64,000 nt of DNA from Pseudomonas sp. JAI120 (GTDB taxonomy: Bacteria > Pseudomonadota > Gammaproteobacteria > Pseudomonadales > Pseudomonadaceae). The notes under the pieces were generated by a model that saw only the letters and a list, made by a program, of their open reading frames with translations, was not told the origin of the DNA and made no database searches. Below are positions 60,951 through 64,000 of the stretch, piece after piece. The first letter of the stretch is position 1, and the number at the start of each line of letters is the position of its first letter. The stretch spans positions 1-64,000 of the forward strand of contig NZ_JACHCZ010000010.1 in assembly GCF_014207255.1 (NCBI RefSeq), read 5' to 3'. The position numbers and the translations under genes were made by a program.

Positions 60951-61827
60951 CCGGGAATTCGCGTAACAACGCCAGCCAGGCCTGGGCGGCTTTCGATAGA
61001 TAGGCGCCCTCACGCCAGATAAAGGCAATGTCCCAGCGCAGGTAGTCGGGCGCCTTCAACGTCAGGCGCACCACGCCAGGTCGCACCAGCCCACGGGCGA
61101 CCACGCTGGGCAACAGCACCACCCCTTGGCCGGCGGCCACCAACGCGGCGAGGAAATCTGCCTGGCCACTGCGGCCGATTTCCTTCGGGGTAAAGCCCAA
61201 CTGCTGACACGCCTGCATCAGACGATCATTGAGCACAAAACTGCGCTGGTACATCAGGAACGGCGTGTCAGCCAATTCTTCAAGGCGTACCTGGGCGTTG
61301 TCTGCGAGAGGGTGGTCAATCGGCAGCAGTGCATCCAGTGGTTCATCGCAAAAGGCTTGCCAGGCAAACGCCGGGTCATTGGGCTTCAAGCTGCCTCCCA
61401 CTTCCAGTTCACCGTTCAGAATCGCCTGCTCGATATTGCGGCTGCCGCCCTCCAGCAACTGGATGGTGACGTTCGGGTAGCGTCGGCGGTACTCGGCAAA
61501 CAACCCGGCGAACAGCGTGTCGCCCGCCAGCAATGGCAGGCCCAGGCGCAGTTCACCGCGGGTGAGGTGGTGCATATCGTCCAGTTCGCTGAGCAATTCG
61601 GACTGCAAGCGCAGCATGGCTTCGGCGCGTTGCAGCACGACTTGACCAGCAGCGGTCAGGCGGATCTGCGAGCCGATACGGTCGAGCAGCGGCGTGCCCA
61701 GGCTTTGTTCCAATTGTGCGACCTGCTTGCTGACGGCGGACTGGCTGATATGCAGGGTTTTCCCCGCCTGGGTAAACCCGCCTCGGTGGATCACTTCGAC
61801 AAAGCTGCGCAGCTGTTTGAATTCCAT
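60931..61827 (-). CDS. LysR-family regulator divergent from cidA/lrgB
   Basis: A 298-residue LysR-type protein with an HTH (EFKQLRSFVEVIHRGGFTQA and HISQSAVSKQVAQLEQSLG) and an effector domain. It is divergent from the CidA-like gene, with a LysR palindrome in between, as in CidR-cidAB systems, so it probably controls that pair. The start at 61827 (MEFKQLRSF) gives a typical N terminus. The stop overlaps the mioC gene by 20 bases. Confidence 0.88.
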   Translation of the reverse strand: MEFKQLRSFVEVIHRGGFTQAGKTLHISQSAVSKQVAQLEQSLGTPLLDRIGSQIRLTAAGQVVLQRAEAMLRLQSELLSELDDMHHLTRGELRLGLPLLAGDTLFAGLFAEYRRRYPNVTIQLLEGGSRNIEQAILNGELEVGGSLKPNDPAFAWQAFCDEPLDALLPIDHPLADNAQVRLEELADTPFLMYQRSFVLNDRLMQACQQLGFTPKEIGRSGQADFLAALVAAGQGVVLLPSVVARGLVRPGVVRLTLKAPDYLRWDIAFIWREGAYLSKAAQAWLALLREFPVKRAVQ

Positions 61828-61834
61828 TGCCTTG

Positions 61835-61849
61835 ATTCCAGTTTGGAAT
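61835..61849. promoter_or_regulatory. LysR-type operator upstream of cidA-like genes
   Basis: ATTCCA-GTT-TGGAAT is a perfect 6-base inverted repeat with the T-N11-A pattern. It starts 8 bases upstream of the LysR gene and lies 77 bases before the CidA-like gene, so it could serve autoregulation and activation. Confidence 0.55.
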
Positions 61850-61925
61850 AGTTGGCAGTCTAACAATTCGCTATGGGGATGGAAGGTCGCTCTCTAAAAT
61901 GTAGGCCTGCGAGGACCCAAAGCCC

Positions 61926-62312
61926 ATGAAACGTTTTCCCTTCAAACACCTTGCCCGTTTGCTGACTGAACTGGTCGTGCTGCTCGCGATTTATCTGCTA
62001 GGCACCCAGTTGGCGGTTTGGCTGGCCTTGCCCATCCCCGGTGGCGTCGTGGGCCTGGGCCTGCTGCTGGCAACGTTCGCCAGTGGCCTGGTCAAGCCGG
62101 CGGCGCTGCAATTGGGCGCCGGGGTGTTGATGGCCGAGATGCTGCTGTTCTTCATCCCGGCCCTGATGAGCCTGCTCGATTACGGCGGCCTGCTGCGCAA
62201 CGACGGCTGGCGCATCCTGTTGGTGATCGGCTTCAGCACGCTGGCGGTGATGCTGGTCACGGCGTTTACGGTGGAAGCCGTGTGCCGCTGGAGATTGCGC
62301 CATGAAGCTTGA
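61926..62312 (+). CDS. CidA/LrgA-family membrane protein
   Basis: A 128-residue protein with about four hydrophobic segments (LTELVVLLAIYLLGTQLAVW and MAEMLLFFIPALMSLLDY), of the holin-like CidA/LrgA family. These proteins act in pairs with LrgB proteins in cell-death control or pyruvate transport. The gene has a GAGGA site and overlaps the LrgB-like gene by 11 bases. Confidence 0.9.
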   Translation: MKRFPFKHLARLLTELVVLLAIYLLGTQLAVWLALPIPGGVVGLGLLLATFASGLVKPAALQLGAGVLMAEMLLFFIPALMSLLDYGGLLRNDGWRILLVIGFSTLAVMLVTAFTVEAVCRWRLRHEA

Positions 62313-62988
62313 ACTGATGCCGGTGTTCTGGCTCGCCTTGACCCTGGGCGCCTACGTGTTCAGCCGCTGGCTCTACCGGCGCACCGGGCGCTACCTGCTG
62401 TCGCCGCTGATCCTGGTACCTGCGCTGTTGTTGGCGGTGGCCGTGCCGATGCACACCGCCTATGCCGAATACGCCACCGACACCCACTGGCTGATGCTGG
62501 TGTTGGGCCCGGTCACTGTGGCGTTTGCCGTGCCGATCTGGCAGCAGCGCCGCTTGCTGGCGCGGCACTGGCCGGCGTTGCTGCTGGGCATGGTGGCGGG
62601 CAGCGTGGCATCGATCGCGACCTCGTTCGGCCTGGCGAAGGCACTGGCGCTGGACAGTTCGGTGACGATGTCGCTGGTGCCGCGCTCGATCACCACACCG
62701 TTCGCCATGCCGGTGTCTTCCGACCTTGGTGGCGTGCCGGAGTTGACGGCGGTGTTTGTGATGTTCACCGGTGTGTTCGGCGCCATGCTCGGTGGTGTAT
62801 TGCTCAAATGGCTGCCGCTGCGTACGCCCCTGGCTCGTGGCGCGTTGTTTGGCGTGGGGGCCCACGGTGCGGGTGTCAGCCGAGCTCATGAAGTGGGCGG
62901 CGAAGAGGGCTCGGTCGCCGGCCTGGTGATGGTGTTGACGGGGTTGCTCAACCTGTTCGCCGTGCCTTTTCTGGCGGCGCTTCTCTGA
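62302..62988 (+). CDS. LrgB-family membrane protein
   Basis: A 228-residue membrane protein with 6-7 hydrophobic segments and the LrgB family blocks SSVTMSLVPRSITTPFAMPV and FGVGAHGAGVSRAHEVGGEE. It partners the preceding CidA/LrgA-like protein; the 11-base overlap implies coupled translation. A direct function as pyruvate or acetate importer is known for some relatives and cannot be proved here. Confidence 0.9.
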   Translation: MKLELMPVFWLALTLGAYVFSRWLYRRTGRYLLSPLILVPALLLAVAVPMHTAYAEYATDTHWLMLVLGPVTVAFAVPIWQQRRLLARHWPALLLGMVAGSVASIATSFGLAKALALDSSVTMSLVPRSITTPFAMPVSSDLGGVPELTAVFVMFTGVFGAMLGGVLLKWLPLRTPLARGALFGVGAHGAGVSRAHEVGGEEGSVAGLVMVLTGLLNLFAVPFLAALL

Positions 62989-63141
62989 CGCGCTTTAAAC
63001 AAAATTCAACTATTCTCTGAGCTGACTCGCTCGGTCATCAAGCTGGCTGCCAAGGCAACTACGGCAGGCATGAGGTCTGACTAGACTGGCCCATCACACA
63101 AAAAAATAACAATAAGACAGTGCGCCAAGGAGGTCGTTGCC

Positions 63142-63924
63142 GTGAGCCTAGCCCCCGTTCTATCGCCGCAGAATGTCAAAGACCAGGTCAGCGCTGCCGA
63201 ATGGCAGATCCGCGTCGACCTCGCGGCCTGCTATCGCCTGGTGGCGCTGCATGGCTGGGATGATCTGATCTTCACCCATATCTCGGCCAAGGTGCCGGGC
63301 ACCGATGATTTCCTGATCAACCCCTATGGGCTGATGTTCCACGAGATCACCGCGTCCAGCCTGGTCAAGGTCGATCAGGCCGGCAACAAACTGATGGACA
63401 GCCCCTACGAAATCAATCCGGCGGGCTACACCATCCACAGTGCCATCCATGAAGTTCGCCACGATGTGACGTGCGTGCTGCACACCCATACCGCCGCGGG
63501 TGTCGCCGTCGCTGCGCAGAAGCAGGGCGTGTTGCCCATCAGCCAGCAATCGCTATTCGTGCTGTCGAGCCTGGCCTATCACGCCTACGAAGGCGTGGCC
63601 TTGAACCACGAAGAAAAAGCCCGCTTGCAGGCCGACCTCGGTGATAACAATTTCCTGATGCTGCACAACCATGGCCTGCTGACCTGCGGCAGTACCATCG
63701 CCGACACCTTCCTGATGATGTTCATCTTCCAGCGCGCCTGCGAAATCCAGGTGCTGGCGCAAAACGGCGGCGCCGAATTGATCCCCATCGGGCCGCAGAT
63801 TCTTGCCGGTGCCAAGACGATGGTGGCGACTGTTACCAAGAGCGCCCAAGGCATGGGTGGCGCGCTGGCCTGGCCGGCCTTGCTGCGCAAATTGGACCTG
63901 CAAGCCCCGGGGTATAACAGCTGA
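63142..63924 (+). CDS. Class II aldolase/adducin-family protein
   Basis: A 260-residue zinc-dependent aldolase-like protein. The metal site is seen in TCVLHTHTAAGVAVAA and FLMLHNHGLLTCG, and FTHISAKVPGTDDFLINPYG is typical of the family. The start is GTG at 63142 with a perfect AAGGAGGT at 63127-63134. The next gene, an alpha/beta hydrolase, overlaps by one base (TGATG). The substrate is unknown. Confidence 0.9.
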   Translation: MSLAPVLSPQNVKDQVSAAEWQIRVDLAACYRLVALHGWDDLIFTHISAKVPGTDDFLINPYGLMFHEITASSLVKVDQAGNKLMDSPYEINPAGYTIHSAIHEVRHDVTCVLHTHTAAGVAVAAQKQGVLPISQQSLFVLSSLAYHAYEGVALNHEEKARLQADLGDNNFLMLHNHGLLTCGSTIADTFLMMFIFQRACEIQVLAQNGGAELIPIGPQILAGAKTMVATVTKSAQGMGGALAWPALLRKLDLQAPGYNS

Positions 63925-64000
63925 TGCCACTCGCCGAGATCCCGCTCAGAGCCTGGCGCAAGCGTGGTCAGGATTTCGTCTTTCGCGGCCGTACCATTCG
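63924..64000 (+). CDS. Alpha/beta hydrolase, 5' end (partial)
   Basis: The first 25 codons (MPLAEIPLRAWRKRGQDFVF...) run to the window end and look like the N terminus of an alpha/beta hydrolase. The ATG shares its A with the aldolase stop, so the two are translationally coupled. The catalytic part lies outside the window, and the family call rests on a short stretch and on the recalled P. aeruginosa neighbour order (aldolase next to an epoxide-hydrolase-like gene). Confidence 0.6.
   Translation, partial: MPLAEIPLRAWRKRGQDFVFRGRTI

Overview
The window looks like chromosomal DNA of a fluorescent pseudomonad, most likely the Pseudomonas fluorescens group. The reasons are its GC-rich coding bias, gene orders typical of Pseudomonas (recCBD-yfiRNB, ispB | rplU-rpmA-obg-proB, mmsA-mmsB, catBCA, antABC-antR, folM-folE-folX), and many intergenic REP/REPIN palindromes of the TGTGGGAGGGGGC and TGTAGGAGCGAGC kinds. 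Species is inferred from these patterns only; no search was run.

Layout. 1-93: 3' end of a 5S rRNA gene and its terminator. 185-9407: recC-recB-recD, overlapping by ATGA. 9420-11741: yfiR-yfiN-yfiB, a c-di-GMP control module. 11906-15404: LysR regulator facing mmsA-mmsB (valine/3-hydroxyisobutyrate breakdown). 15486-30488: a nearly uninterrupted tryptophan degradation island. It holds kynB-kynA, an aromatic amino acid permease, antABC with AraC-type antR, catR with catBCA, kynR, kynU and a second permease. Together these convert tryptophan through N-formylkynurenine, kynurenine, anthranilate, catechol and muconate to 3-oxoadipate enol-lactone. The enol-lactone hydrolase and later steps are not in the window. 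30434-35801: two LysR regulators, a TauE/SafE exporter, a short-chain epimerase-like protein and a SulP transporter. 35805-40518: a small LprI-like exported protein, then a GntP-type permease, RpiR regulator, N-acyl-D-amino-acid deacylase and VOC protein that share a 12-base motif. 40519-41157: a gene-poor stretch with a good 32-codon small ORF and its own terminator. 41158-44851: HBM-type chemoreceptor, FklB, a small protein behind a candidate Fur box, and a PhnA-like zinc-ribbon protein. 44986-49927: ispB, then divergent rplU-rpmA-obg-proB-creA. 50029-55057: glutathione peroxidase, old-yellow-enzyme reductase, glycosyltransferase, CysZ-like protein and thioredoxin reductase. 55118-57437: HopJ-like and DUF1244 genes with folX-folE-folM (tetrahydromonapterin synthesis). 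57495-60365: an apparent blue-light module with an ABM-domain membrane protein, a MerR regulator whose B12-binding motif is degenerate, a PilZ-like protein and a short LOV photoreceptor. 60495-64000: mioC-like flavodoxin, LysR facing a CidA/LrgB pair, a class II aldolase and the start of an alpha/beta hydrolase.

The most notable features are the contiguous tryptophan-to-enol-lactone island with candidate KynR, AntR and CatR operators, the LOV/MerR light module set beside pterin genes, the unexplained small ORF at 41007-41105, and the shared motif of the D-amino-acid locus. No CRISPR array, prophage, transposase or tRNA gene was seen.
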